The notes beneath the pieces were generated by a model. The model saw only the letters and a program-made list of their open reading frames with translations, did not search any database and was not told the origin of the DNA. A stretch of DNA of 64,000 bases from Beggiatoa leptomitoformis (lineage in GTDB: Bacteria > Pseudomonadota > Gammaproteobacteria > Beggiatoales > Beggiatoaceae): assembly GCF_001305575.3 (NCBI RefSeq), contig NZ_CP012373.2:1488001-1552000 (forward strand), written 5' to 3'. Within the stretch, counting starts at the first letter, position 1. Every line of letters starts with the position of its first letter. Made by a program: the position numbers and the translations under genes. Below are positions 27,817-37,864 of the stretch, piece by piece.

Positions 27817-28565
27817 CAGAATCTATTTATACCCGTACAGAAATCTTATTGGGCGAAGCAACCTTAAGCGCGTTAACAGAACATCATATCCTGATTGCAG
27901 GCTTAGGTGGGGTGGGCAGTTTTGTTGCAGAATCGTTAGGACGACTTGGCATTAAACGCTTGAGTATATTAGACCATGATATTGTTGCCCCCTCTAATCT
28001 CAATCGCCAACTGGTTGCCTTGCGCTCTACAATTGGTCGTCCAAAAGTGGACATCATGGCAGAACGTTTATTAGATATTAATCCCGATTTACAACTGGTT
28101 AAATACGGCGAATTTTTATACAAAGAACAAGCAGAAACATTCGTGCAAACAGGACACTATGATTTTGTCATTGATTGTATTGACTCCATCGCCTCCAAAG
28201 CCGCATTAATTGCCGCTTGTATGCGTTTAAACATACCCGTCGCCTCCAGTATGGGGGCTGGCAATCGCTTAGATGTGAGCAAGGTTAAAGTGGCTAAACT
28301 CAATCAAACTGAGGGATGTGGACTGGCTAGAGAATTGCGGGCATTATTGCGCAAAGAAGGGGTACGCACTAATTATCCTGTTATTTACTCACAAGAAATT
28401 CCACGTCAACCATTACCCCATCAACCCGTTAGTGGCACAGAAGGCAGACCCCGCGCCGTTAATGGAACAATATCCTACATGCCTGCTTTATTTGGCATGA
28501 TGTTATCAGGTGTTGTGGTACAAGCCTTATTGAAACAAATCGAAGAAAAACAACGCATACCATAA
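27813..28565 (+). CDS. tcdA: tRNA threonylcarbamoyladenosine dehydratase TcdA
   Basis: E1-like enzyme that cyclises t6A37 to ct6A in tRNAs reading ANN codons; membrane-associated, works with CsdA/CsdE sulfur carriers in E. coli. It has 250 residues. The nucleotide loop is GLGGVGS (30-36), the arginine finger is in SNLNRQ (61-66) and CIDSIASKAALI is the conserved adenylation region. The C-terminal segment is hydrophobic, as in the family. Coupled to tatD. Confidence 0.92.
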   Translation: MTESIYTRTEILLGEATLSALTEHHILIAGLGGVGSFVAESLGRLGIKRLSILDHDIVAPSNLNRQLVALRSTIGRPKVDIMAERLLDINPDLQLVKYGEFLYKEQAETFVQTGHYDFVIDCIDSIASKAALIAACMRLNIPVASSMGAGNRLDVSKVKVAKLNQTEGCGLARELRALLRKEGVRTNYPVIYSQEIPRQPLPHQPVSGTEGRPRAVNGTISYMPALFGMMLSGVVVQALLKQIEEKQRIP

Positions 28566-28625
28566 AATTTATACGATATAACGGTCAGTGTGCATTTATT
28601 CATAGCAAACTATTAGAAATAATAG

Positions 28626-28643
28626 GCACGAATAAATTCGTGC
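28626..28643 (+). terminator. Hairpin after tcdA (GCGAATAAAT family)
   Basis: Perfect 8-bp stem GCACGAAT (28626-28633) and ATTCGTGC (28636-28643) with an AA loop, 61 bases past the tcdA stop. No strong T-run, so a 3'-end structure rather than a proven terminator. Confidence 0.5.
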
Positions 28644-28704
28644 TGACCTCTTCTACCCTTGCCACCGACTCCCCTGCACCTTTCCCAAAATACCTGCCAC
28701 TTCT

Positions 28705-31700
28705 ATGCCACCCGATAAGCAACCAAGATATGTGCCATTAAAATATACATTAATGGGGTCTTTTCTCCTGCTAATAATCCCTATTTTAATAGCCTTGTCT
28801 GTCTTTGATTATCTCAATGCAAAGCACGATTTAGAAAAGGCCTATTCACTACTTCAACAACAAACAGAAAATAATATTATAAATGCAATCAATCTAGTAG
28901 ATGCAGGACATAAAGTACTAGAAAATTTTTTAGAAAAAGAAATTGAACACCAGTTTCCACAATTTTTAGCTGCGTATGAAGCCGCCGACCACAACCCTTT
29001 TAATATCAATCTGTCCGAATTAAAGAAACAATTGGGCGGAAAAATGGATTTATACATTATAAATCATCAAGGTGAAGTAAAATATACAACATATATTAAA
29101 GATATAGGACTTGATTTTAAAAAATTCCCTGAGTTTTTTGAATTTTTAACCAATATACGCCGTAATGGAAAAATTAAACACGGACGCATTGCGGTTGAAG
29201 CACGAACAGGGGTATTACGAAAATTCTCTTATATGCCTACACCAGACCACCGCTATATTTTAGAAATGGGTATTCAATCTAATGAATTTGAAGAGTTAAT
29301 GGGCGGACTGGATTTACTAAAAATTGCCGACCGCTTAAAAAGCCTGAATCCCTCACTCAATGAAGTCAATATATATAGTCAACATGGACATTTAATCAGC
29401 GACCCATCCTACAAAGTCAACGAGGAAAAAATTGCGTTAATTCGGCATGTTTATACCAGCAAAGAAACCTATCAAATTGATGAACGAAACAAAGGGCGGA
29501 TTATTCGCTACTTATTCGTTGATTTAAAAAATGAAAAAGGCGACGCATCTTCTGACCCCAGTAAAGTTATTGAGTTAATTTATAACACACGGATGATAGA
29601 CGAAGGCTTAAACCGCATTACCGTTTTTCATTTATGGTTAGATGCAATAGCCGTATTACTCTGTTTTGTACTCACTTTTATGATTTCCGCACGGTTAAGC
29701 CGCCCTATTCAAGATTTAGTTCACAGTGTTGATATGATTGCTCAAGGCGATTTAGAACACCCCATTAATGTAAAAACCAATAATGAATTAGAATTGTTAA
29801 AACAAAGTATTACAATCATGGTTAATAGTATGTTGACCTATATTAAACAAATTAAGTGGCAAAACGCAGAATTACTCAAATTAGACAAACTAAAAGATGA
29901 TTTCTTATCCAATACATCGCACGAATTACGTACACCAATTAATGGCATTATTGGCATTGCAGAATCAATGATTGATGGTGCAACAGGAGTATTACCTACT
30001 AAAGTAAAAGATAATTTAGGCATGATTGTTTTTAGTGGACGACGCTTAGGTAATTTGGTCAATGACATTTTAGATTTTTCTAAACTCAAGCATCAACATT
30101 TAGAATTACAAATAAAACCGATTGAAATAAAGGTACTGATTGATATTGTTGTTGCTATTTCACGCCCATTGATTGGGCAAAAGAAAATTGAATTAATCAA
30201 TCATATTCAAAATGACCCCCCTGTTTTAGCAGATGAAAATCGCTTGCAACAAATTTTATATAATTTAATCGGTAATGCGATTAAATTTACAGAAATGGGC
30301 ATTATTGAAATTAATTGTCGTCCAGAAGGTAAATTTCTTAAAATCATTGTGTCTGATACAGGCATTGGTATTCCAAAAGAAAAACTACAAAATGTTTTTA
30401 ATCCTTTTGAACAAGCAGATGGTACTATTTCGCGCGATTTTGGTGGAACGGGATTAGGGTTATCAATTACAAAACAACTGGTTGAATTGCATGGCGGTGT
30501 AATAAAATTAGAATCCACGCCAAAGATTGGCACACGGGTTAGTTTTACCTTACCACTCTCAGATAAACCCGCAGAAAATGCAATGGGTGGCAATTTAACC
30601 CAATTTATTCAAGCCTCTGTCGCCCAAAACTTATCAGAATTGCCCGCCGAACTGCTCAATACGACAATGGATAATTATCAATCCAAATCTGCGATAGATG
30701 CACAAACCCCCGCCATTCTTGTTGTTGATGATGATCCTATTAATTTACAAGTATTAGAAAATCAATTAAACCTAGAAAATTATGCGATTACCCGCGCAAC
30801 CAACGGAATGGCAGCATTAGATGCTATTAATAATGGGACACATTTCACCTTGGTTTTATTGGATATTATGATGCCAAAAATGTCAGGGTTTGAAGTCTGT
30901 CGAATTATTCGCCAAACGTATTCTGCTAATGAATTGCCTATTATTATGCTAACGGCTAAAAATCAGGTTGCTGATTTAGTTGAGGGTTTACAAGCAGGTG
31001 CTAATGATTATTTAAGTAAGCCATTTTCTAAAAGTGAGCTATTAACCCGTATAAAAATACATATTCAACTTTCCCGCGTTAGTATTGCATATAGTAATTT
31101 TGTGCCATTAGAGTTTCTAAAACTTTTGGAAAAAGAAAGCATTATAGATGTCCGTTTGGGTGATCACGTGCAAAAATATATGGCTGTTTTATTTGCAGAT
31201 ATTCGCTCTTTCACAACATTATCAGAGAGCATGACTCCAAAAGAAAACTTTGATTTTATTAATACTTACTTACAGCGTGTTAGTCCTGTGATTCGGGTTC
31301 ATCATGGGTTTATTGATAAATACATTGGTGATGCGTTAATGGCATTGTTTCCAGAAAAAGCGGATGATGCGATTCAGGCAGCTATTGGAATTCATCGTGA
31401 ATTAGCCAAATTTAACGCAGAACGTGAGGCACAACAATTAATTCCCATTAAAGTAGGTATCGGACTACATATAGGTTCGTTAATGTTGGGGACGATTGGG
31501 GAGGAAAAACGCATGGAAGGAACGGTAATTTCTGATGCGGTGAATCTTGCTTCACGTTTGGAAGGATTGACTAAATTATATGGTGCTTCGATTCTTATCA
31601 GTGGCGAGATTTTGGGCGAGTTGGAAGACCCTTCACGTTATTATTATCGTTTTTTGGGTAAAGTGCGGGTAAAAGGTAAAAATGCTCCTGTGTATATTTT

Positions 31701-31947
31701 TGAGATATTGGATGCTGAACCCGTCGTTTTACGCAATAAAAAGATTGCTTTAGAAAAGGTTTTTAGCCAAGCGATGGACTTTTATTACACGAAGCAGTTC
31801 CGTTTAGCGATTAAAGCATTTCAGCAGGTTTTAGAGGAAATTCCAGAGGATAAAGCCTCAGATTTTTATATGAATCGGTGTATTTATTATGCAGAAATGG
31901 GTACACCTGTTGAGTGGCAAGGAGTTGAGGCATTGACGGAGAAGTAA
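28705..31947 (+). CDS. Hybrid histidine kinase fused to a class III nucleotide cyclase
   Basis: 1080 residues in one frame. Membrane helix 15-35; periplasmic sensor 40-305; second helix 310-330; HAMP about 331-385; HisKA with His406 in NTSHELRTPIN; HATPase with N-box near 520, DTGIG 551-555 and GLGLS 583-587; receiver with Asp720 and Lys772; then a class III cyclase (about 825-1005) and a TPR-like C-terminal tail. Cyclase residues look complete: metal Asp832 and Asp876, purine-selecting Lys872 and Asp944 (suggesting ATP, hence cAMP), Asn947 and Arg951. The layout implies that phosphorylation of the receiver controls cyclic nucleotide synthesis. Upstream 139 bases show no strong ribosome site. 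Confidence 0.95.
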   Translation: MPPDKQPRYVPLKYTLMGSFLLLIIPILIALSVFDYLNAKHDLEKAYSLLQQQTENNIINAINLVDAGHKVLENFLEKEIEHQFPQFLAAYEAADHNPFNINLSELKKQLGGKMDLYIINHQGEVKYTTYIKDIGLDFKKFPEFFEFLTNIRRNGKIKHGRIAVEARTGVLRKFSYMPTPDHRYILEMGIQSNEFEELMGGLDLLKIADRLKSLNPSLNEVNIYSQHGHLISDPSYKVNEEKIALIRHVYTSKETYQIDERNKGRIIRYLFVDLKNEKGDASSDPSKVIELIYNTRMIDEGLNRITVFHLWLDAIAVLLCFVLTFMISARLSRPIQDLVHSVDMIAQGDLEHPINVKTNNELELLKQSITIMVNSMLTYIKQIKWQNAELLKLDKLKDDFLSNTSHELRTPINGIIGIAESMIDGATGVLPTKVKDNLGMIVFSGRRLGNLVNDILDFSKLKHQHLELQIKPIEIKVLIDIVVAISRPLIGQKKIELINHIQNDPPVLADENRLQQILYNLIGNAIKFTEMGIIEINCRPEGKFLKIIVSDTGIGIPKEKLQNVFNPFEQADGTISRDFGGTGLGLSITKQLVELHGGVIKLESTPKIGTRVSFTLPLSDKPAENAMGGNLTQFIQASVAQNLSELPAELLNTTMDNYQSKSAIDAQTPAILVVDDDPINLQVLENQLNLENYAITRATNGMAALDAINNGTHFTLVLLDIMMPKMSGFEVCRIIRQTYSANELPIIMLTAKNQVADLVEGLQAGANDYLSKPFSKSELLTRIKIHIQLSRVSIAYSNFVPLEFLKLLEKESIIDVRLGDHVQKYMAVLFADIRSFTTLSESMTPKENFDFINTYLQRVSPVIRVHHGFIDKYIGDALMALFPEKADDAIQAAIGIHRELAKFNAEREAQQLIPIKVGIGLHIGSLMLGTIGEEKRMEGTVISDAVNLASRLEGLTKLYGASILISGEILGELEDPSRYYYRFLGKVRVKGKNAPVYIFEILDAEPVVLRNKKIALEKVFSQAMDFYYTKQFRLAIKAFQQVLEEIPEDKASDFYMNRCIYYAEMGTPVEWQGVEALTEK

Positions 31948-31976
31948 TTTTCTTGATTTAGACACGCTTTAAACAC

Positions 31977-32005
31977 GGATAACACGGCTTGAAGCGGTGT
32001 TATCC
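31977..32005. repeat. GGATAACACCGCTT palindrome, copy A
   Basis: GGATAACACGGCTT and AAGCGGTGTTATCC pair with one mismatch around a single G, 29 bases past the cyclase-kinase stop, followed by ATCGTATTTTT. Terminator-like; same family as 40332, 52417, 57051 and 57133. Confidence 0.7.
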
Positions 32006-32166
32006 ATCGTATTTTTATAAGCGTTTTTAGTTGACCGATAGGGTGAGACCCGAATAAAACCGCCTGTATCAGTTGATTTATCAAGCGTTAGTAGGCAATG
32101 CTCACTTTATAATGCCTAACGTAAATATTGCAGATTCAGATAGTTCTAGCGGTTGAGTAACATCGT

Positions 32167-34335
32167 TTAGGTTTCCCCAGTATTAACTTCTGCGGGTAAT
32201 CGCATCACAAATAAGCTGCCTTTACCAAATTCACTTTCTGCCGTTACATCCCCTCCCATGAGTTGACAGAATTGCTTGGTTATCGCTAAACCTAATCCGC
32301 TGCCACCATAGCGACGGGTTGGGGAGCTGTCACCTTGCATAAAGGCTTGGAAAAGCCGTTGTATTTGTTCAGGGGTCATGCCTATCCCTTGGTCAATTAC
32401 TTTAAAGATTATCCAATCAATATCATCGTCATGTGTCTCACGACTTACGCTGAGTGTAATGGTGCTTTGTTTGGAGAATTTATTAGCATTGCTGAGTAAA
32501 TTCATTAGGTTTTGACGAATTTTTGTTAAATCAGCCGACATTGTGCCTAGTGCGCTATCACAATCTACTTTAAGGATGTTTTGTTGTTTTTCCAGTAGGG
32601 GGGCAATGGTGGTGGCGACATCTTGAATAACAGGCGTTAAATCAAATGTTTCTATATATAAATCCATCCGACTGGATTCAATTTTTGACATATCAAATAA
32701 GTTGTTGATAAGGTCAAGCAGGTGATAACTTGCACCATGAATTTTTTGTAAGTCGGGAATAAAGTCTTCTTGTCCATGGTCACGCGCATCTTCTTGTAAA
32801 ATTTCGGTATAGCCGATAATGGCATTCATTGGCGTGCGTAATTCATGGCTCATATTGGCTAAGAATTGGGCTTTAGCTTGGTTGGCGGCTTCTGCTTGTA
32901 CTTTGGCACGTTGTGAGGCGAGTTTGTATTTTTGAATTTCTACACGGGCTTTTTGAATTTGTAGGCGAGCTTTTTGGGCTTCGTTACGGACGCTCTGCGT
33001 TTGGGTATTGGCTTTATCAATTTCTGCTTGATACTTTTCTGTCTCAGCACGTTGTTTAATTTGTTCAGCATTCAATTCTTGCAGACGTTTAGTGCTGTCT
33101 GCTTTGGCTTGCATGAGTTCACGTAAGCGTAAGCTATATTGGGAAAAGAGTTGGCGTAAATTAAGTAGTTCTTGTAGGTGAAAACCTTGTGTAGGTACTG
33201 CTAATTGTGTATCTGTGCTGATAAGTAGTTGTTGGGCGGATTTTGTGAGTCGGTTTAGTGGGTGTAAAAAGAAAAAATAAACCGCAATACCAAAAAGTAT
33301 TAGCAGACAGATGAGTAACCCTATGAGTAGTAAGCTGTCATTGAGTTCAAAAATATCATCATTTTTGAATTCGTTGGTTTGTTGGTAGCCGACAAGTGTC
33401 CAAGGTAGATTGCTAAAGCGTTTGGAGGAGATAACATAAGGGGGTTTGCCGTCAACTGCAATTTCTTGATAGGCAATATCTTGATTAAATGCGGTGCGCC
33501 AGAATTCTTGTTGTGGATTGCTACCATAAAAATTGTATTTGTTGCGCTCAATAATGTTTAAAAAGTCAAGTTGGGCGCGATTGCGCGAACCAATGAGCGT
33601 TAGTAAAGTCCCTGATTGATAGTCAACTAGAAATAATCCACCCGTGCGTCCCAACATTTCACTTTCAACTTCTTGAAAGAAGGTATCTACCAGTAAACCT
33701 ACACCGACCATACCTTCAAAAATTCGATGGGTATAGAGACCTTGAACTACTCCAATAAGTTGTTGGTTCATATAGTCTTTATCAGTAAAAACAGGTACAA
33801 TTTGTATATCTTGTGTCCGTTTTGCAATGTGATACCACGTACGACGGCTGTCATTGGCGTAATTAGTATCTGACCATGCTTCGATAATCATGTTTTGGGG
33901 GCGGTTATAGCGTGGTGTGTTGGTTTGTGATGCGTCTTTATGAATAACCAGTAGTTGTCCTGCTTGTTGAAACCGTTCTTGCGCTTTATCAGGTTCTAGC
34001 GCAAAAAAATTGCTGTACTGGTTGGATTCAAACTGTAAATTTTCCATCATTATTTGTTTCAAAATGTCAAAACTATCGGCATTTACAGGGGTAGTTTTGG
34101 TCAAAATAGACAAATAACCACGTAATCGACCAACGCTATTTTTAGCCGTTTCGATGTGTTGGTCTAATCGATTAGCAACGGTTGTGACGGCTGTTTTTAA
34201 ATCAACATACACCAATTGTTGCTGTAATAGATGATGTCGATAGACTGCTAGGCTCATTGCTGAAGCTAAAATAAGCACGACAGTCGTTAAAAAAACGATG
34301 ATGATAGTTCTAATACTCAATGCACTATAAGTCAT
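32167..34335 (-). CDS. Cache-type membrane sensor histidine kinase
   Basis: 722 residues from ATG 34335, which has GAGGAA 7 bases upstream; a start at 34356 is possible but lacks this. Membrane helices at about 9-30 and 335-356 enclose a 300-residue periplasmic region with double-Cache character (conserved [18 protein letters not shown]). A cytoplasmic coiled coil (about 395-485, strongly charged Lys/Gln/Glu) leads to HisKA His497 in [11 protein letters not shown], then HATPase with GGSGLGLAI. No receiver domain is attached and none adjoins it, so its partner is elsewhere. Convergent with the cyclase-kinase gene, with the palindrome at 31977 between them. Confidence 0.93.
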   Translation of the reverse strand: MTYSALSIRTIIIVFLTTVVLILASAMSLAVYRHHLLQQQLVYVDLKTAVTTVANRLDQHIETAKNSVGRLRGYLSILTKTTPVNADSFDILKQIMMENLQFESNQYSNFFALEPDKAQERFQQAGQLLVIHKDASQTNTPRYNRPQNMIIEAWSDTNYANDSRRTWYHIAKRTQDIQIVPVFTDKDYMNQQLIGVVQGLYTHRIFEGMVGVGLLVDTFFQEVESEMLGRTGGLFLVDYQSGTLLTLIGSRNRAQLDFLNIIERNKYNFYGSNPQQEFWRTAFNQDIAYQEIAVDGKPPYVISSKRFSNLPWTLVGYQQTNEFKNDDIFELNDSLLLIGLLICLLILFGIAVYFFFLHPLNRLTKSAQQLLISTDTQLAVPTQGFHLQELLNLRQLFSQYSLRLRELMQAKADSTKRLQELNAEQIKQRAETEKYQAEIDKANTQTQSVRNEAQKARLQIQKARVEIQKYKLASQRAKVQAEAANQAKAQFLANMSHELRTPMNAIIGYTEILQEDARDHGQEDFIPDLQKIHGASYHLLDLINNLFDMSKIESSRMDLYIETFDLTPVIQDVATTIAPLLEKQQNILKVDCDSALGTMSADLTKIRQNLMNLLSNANKFSKQSTITLSVSRETHDDDIDWIIFKVIDQGIGMTPEQIQRLFQAFMQGDSSPTRRYGGSGLGLAITKQFCQLMGGDVTAESEFGKGSLFVMRLPAEVNTGET

Positions 34336-34586
34336 GCACGGTTTCCTCAATAGCATGGCTTTATGTGATGCAATAAGCCAGAGGGGCGGGTGGGTAGGTA
34401 CATAACAACAGTAGTGTTTAATGCTTTATTCTGAGTCCCAAATTCTAAACTATCTTGGGATTTTATTCTAAATGTGTTTGTGCGTATCAGTTGGTCGCAA
34501 TACATAAACGGGATAACCATCACTATAGCGGTGATTTTGTGTGTTTGAGTCAATCATAGCAAGAGTTAGTCCATATCGTTACATCG

Positions 34587-35450
34587 CTATTTTTGCGGAT
34601 AGCGTTCTTCTTCTTGATAGTAAGCTGTAAAACCAACGACCTCTTTTAGGGTTGTAAAACTGAGTAATTGTTCAGGTTGTTGACCATTTTTGAGGTGTTG
34701 TAGGGCTTGTTGCATTGCTAAAATAGAAACATTTAGCAGGGTTAGCGGATAGGCAACTAGATGATAGCCTATGGCTTGTAGTTCAGCAGGTGTAAGATAA
34801 GGCGTTTTACCTTGTTCTACCATGTTTGCCATTTTGTAACCCTGTACTTGTTGGCAATACGCCTGCATTTCTTCTATTGATTGTGGGGCTTCTAAGAAAG
34901 TAATGTCTGCCCCGAGTGTTGCAAATGTTTGCGCCCGAAAAATGGCTTCATCTAAGCCTTCGGTTGCGCGTGCGTCAGTTCGTGCCATGATTAAAATATC
35001 TTGTCCTTCTTTGCGTGCTTCAACCGCTGCTTGAATGCGGGTAAAGGCTTCTTCTCGTCCAACAACTTGTTTTCCTTGTGTATGCCCACAGCGTTTAGGG
35101 GCAACTTGGTCTTCTAACATGACACAAGCAAATCCTGCTTGAGCATAGCCTTTAACAGTCCGTTTTACATTAATTGCGTTACCATAGCCTGTATCGCCAT
35201 CACCGAGTACGGGTATTTTGACGGCTGCACAAATGTTTTGCCCTTGATTAAGCATTTCTCCGTAAGAAATCAATCCTGTATCTGGCAGACCTAGGCGACT
35301 TGCGGAAACGCCAAAACCACTCATAAAAACGGCTGGAAATCCTGCTTGTTCAATGAGTTTTGCAGATAGCGCGTCAAAACAGGCGGGCATTAGTAGTAAA
35401 GGGGTACGTTGCAGTAAATCGCGTAGCTGTTGGGCGGGTGTTGTTGACAT
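34587..35450 (-). CDS. Isocitrate lyase/PEP mutase superfamily enzyme
   Basis: 287 residues from the ATG at 35450; the frame extends 11 codons further with no family match. TIM-barrel lyase of the PEP mutase/methylisocitrate lyase superfamily: SGFGVSASRLGLPD near 50, GDGDTGYGN near 90 (metal aspartate), and the flexible gate motif KRCGH near 118, which in lyases carries the catalytic cysteine and argues for C-C bond cleavage rather than phosphonate mutase activity. Possible roles are methylisocitrate, oxaloacetate or dimethylmalate cleavage; no 2-methylcitrate genes adjoin it, so the substrate stays open. Confidence 0.85.
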   Translation of the reverse strand: MSTTPAQQLRDLLQRTPLLLMPACFDALSAKLIEQAGFPAVFMSGFGVSASRLGLPDTGLISYGEMLNQGQNICAAVKIPVLGDGDTGYGNAINVKRTVKGYAQAGFACVMLEDQVAPKRCGHTQGKQVVGREEAFTRIQAAVEARKEGQDILIMARTDARATEGLDEAIFRAQTFATLGADITFLEAPQSIEEMQAYCQQVQGYKMANMVEQGKTPYLTPAELQAIGYHLVAYPLTLLNVSILAMQQALQHLKNGQQPEQLLSFTTLKEVVGFTAYYQEEERYPQK

Positions 35451-35585
35451 GGTTGCAAAATAACAGGTGAGTTGTAATGTCAATAAAATAGACAGTTTGA
35501 AAACTTGTTATTAATACCTAGCCTCTAATTAGTTAGCAATTGCAGTATCTTTAGTTAGATAGTGTAGGTAAATTTTAAAATAATG

Positions 35586-36542
35586 TTAAAAAATAGATAA
35601 TTGCTGGGTTATTAAATTCTGATAAGTATTTTTTTTAATACGTTGACCATGTTGTAAATAGGAACTAATCGCATTAGCCACATACTCTGCCAACTTTACG
35701 GGAACTGCATTTCCAATAATTTGCTCTAATTCTGATTTATTTTTTAGAGGAAAAATGAAGTTTTTAGGAAAAGTTTGTAAGTAACTTCTTTCAATGGCAG
35801 TCAACACCCTGATATTTCTTAAATCCGTGCTGGTATCGTTTTCATGAAATTGATAGGTTTTAGGAATCGGTCGATTCACACCTCGAACCGTCGGACTTGG
35901 TTCATAAATACTAAAAATAGCCCGTCGTGCATAACTTCGAGGATGACGATAATAATGCTCTATCTCTAAATCATGACCCAGATATTCAAAAACACTCAAA
36001 GGTTTTTCTGCTAAATGCTGGGTTAAATAGGGTATTACCACATGATCTTGTTCATGTAACAGCCCTATTAAAAAAAAGCGTTTCCGTATTTGAGGAACAC
36101 CACATAAACTTGCATTCAGTATAACTTCCGAAAGACCATAACCACTGTGTTGAAAAATAGCTTTTGATTTCCGCAAGGTATGGGTCACGTTTATTCGCGC
36201 TACATTTTCCATCACAAAGATTTTTGGTTTCAGCGTGGCGACAATCTCAGCAAATTTTACGGTTAAGTCTGCACGAGAGGTTTCTTCATTGCGTTTTCCT
36301 GCACTGGAAAAATCTTGACAAGGAGGCCCTCCAATAATCATCTCAGGATGATAGGTACTTAATTTTTCAATGTTATTTTCTTCAGATAAATCTAGTTGGA
36401 TAATGTCGTGGGAAAAATTGGCTTGATAGGTTTTTATAGCGGGTAGCCAATTATCAACAGCCGCCAAGATTTCAAAACCTGCATTTTGAAAACCTAACGA
36501 CAAACCACCACATCCTGAAAATAAATCAAGGGTTCTTAACAT
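35586..36542 (-). CDS. DNA (cytosine-5) methyltransferase of a type II restriction-modification pair
   Basis: 318 residues from the ATG at 36542, one base after the endonuclease stop (TAATATG); an upstream in-frame start at 36581 would lie inside the endonuclease gene. C5-methyltransferase motifs in order: I DLFSGCGGLSLGF (6-18), IV with catalytic Cys75 in GGPPCQDFS, VI MENV, VIII QIRKRFF, and X GNAVPVKLAEYV. The variable target-recognition region between VIII and IX is short. By pairing with a HindVP-like endonuclease it probably protects GRCGYC (inference from family). Confidence 0.93.
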   Translation of the reverse strand: MLRTLDLFSGCGGLSLGFQNAGFEILAAVDNWLPAIKTYQANFSHDIIQLDLSEENNIEKLSTYHPEMIIGGPPCQDFSSAGKRNEETSRADLTVKFAEIVATLKPKIFVMENVARINVTHTLRKSKAIFQHSGYGLSEVILNASLCGVPQIRKRFFLIGLLHEQDHVVIPYLTQHLAEKPLSVFEYLGHDLEIEHYYRHPRSYARRAIFSIYEPSPTVRGVNRPIPKTYQFHENDTSTDLRNIRVLTAIERSYLQTFPKNFIFPLKNKSELEQIIGNAVPVKLAEYVANAISSYLQHGQRIKKNTYQNLITQQLSIF

Positions 36543-36543
36543 A

Positions 36544-37632
36544 TTATTCAAACAAGTAAGGAGAATTGAAGATAATAGCATCGAAACGTCTTTCAGGGCT
36601 TAACAGCAAATGCCCATCGCCTAAGATAATCTGTTTAATCTCATTTTGAGTTATTCTAGGAGAAGCCAGTTCTGCACTACGCATATAAACATTAGTAGTT
36701 TTACCGCTTACAGCAAATGCTTTATCGTTTTTAGTATTATACGAAAGGCTATCGATGATTTTCGCATAATCGATTTTGCCGTCACGACAAAAATCAAAAA
36801 CCATTTTAAAAAGCCAAATAATAGAACGTAATTGCCGAGTAATTTTATTTGTGGTCGTGATTTCTTGATGACTGAGGTCTAAAAATAAACGGGTGAATGC
36901 AAAATTGCTCCATACAAAAACATCTAAACACTGTTGAGCTAACTGAGGTGATTTGCCCAGTGTTTTCCACACAGGTTGAATAATCAAGGGCGTTTGTCGC
37001 TCCATTGTATTCAATAAGATTGTATTGAGTGTTTTGACCATATCAGGAATCAACGCAAATACGTTTTCAACCTCACTCCAATCTCGAATGTTATTAAATT
37101 GATTACCCACAATATTTTTTAAAACATCTCTATTGTTGTGGTAGCTAGTGACAATACTCAAAGCTAAATAAACAATACTGTCTGGTCGAATCACCAATTC
37201 ACTGCCAAATTCATCCTCAGATAACGCACATGTGGTGTTATCAGGCAATGCAGTGAGTTTAATTTCTAAGCCACGCAAACAAGTATGCTGTTGTAAATCC
37301 TGTGTGACTAAATCGATTCTCGGTAAATTACCCACAACAAATGGACGATAGGGTAAATAGTCACTTTCAAAAGCAAAGAATAGCTTTTCTGAGAGCGGAT
37401 TCAGTCCAAATAGTTCAGAGACACTTATTTTTGAATGTTCAACTTGAAGCTGGCTATTAAGTTTTAAATAAACGGGTTCTACATTTTTGCTGTGCATATA
37501 GCAGGCTAATGCTGCTGGAAATGAGGAATTAAATTGATTTTTTCCCCATGAATCTTTTTGAGAAAAATCTCGATTTGAATTTTTCAATCCAAATAATGCG
37601 GGTGTATTTTTCATAAATTTTGATTTAATCAT
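36544..37632 (-). CDS. Type II restriction endonuclease, HindVP-like
   Basis: 362 residues (or 356 from the ATG at 37614). The opening LFGLKNSNRDFSQKDSWGK and NQFNSSFPAALACY is what I recall as the signature of the HindVP/HgiDI family, whose members cut GRCGYC. A PD-(D/E)xK active site can be read as Asp107 in PRIDLV and Glu123-x-Lys125 in LEIKLTALPD. The methyltransferase gene follows one base after the stop; having R before M on one transcript means timing must be managed by translation or promoter strength. No controller (C) gene or Vsr gene is visible. Family assignment is from memory and not searched. Confidence 0.82.
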   Translation of the reverse strand: MIKSKFMKNTPALFGLKNSNRDFSQKDSWGKNQFNSSFPAALACYMHSKNVEPVYLKLNSQLQVEHSKISVSELFGLNPLSEKLFFAFESDYLPYRPFVVGNLPRIDLVTQDLQQHTCLRGLEIKLTALPDNTTCALSEDEFGSELVIRPDSIVYLALSIVTSYHNNRDVLKNIVGNQFNNIRDWSEVENVFALIPDMVKTLNTILLNTMERQTPLIIQPVWKTLGKSPQLAQQCLDVFVWSNFAFTRLFLDLSHQEITTTNKITRQLRSIIWLFKMVFDFCRDGKIDYAKIIDSLSYNTKNDKAFAVSGKTTNVYMRSAELASPRITQNEIKQIILGDGHLLLSPERRFDAIIFNSPYLFE

Positions 37633-37864
37633 TTAACATTATTAAATAATGCTTTGCAGCCTTGTTTTGATAAACGAATTAAATTTGTAGTAGTGCTGAC
37701 GTAGTAAGGATAAGTCCTTTTCTTAATGCCTGATGGTCTGAATTAGGGTTTTTAGAATTGACAGAATAATCAAGTCGGTTAATTTTTATCGCATCTAAAT
37801 CTAAAAAGTCTAATTTAACCAATTATTATATTTATTTTTTTGTTTAGCACTGCTAACTTGATGT
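37633..37864. other. Gap upstream of the restriction gene with a half repeat
   Basis: 232 AT-rich bases. Around 37735-37775 there is a half-copy of the intergenic repeat (GTCTGAATTAGGGTTTTT then AGAATTGACAG). The promoter of the restriction-modification operon should be here, but no confident boxes or controller-protein operator were seen. Confidence 0.35.

Noticed and set aside
37633-37864. Controller-protein gene for the restriction system
   Set aside because: No helix-turn-helix frame or C-box was found in the gap.
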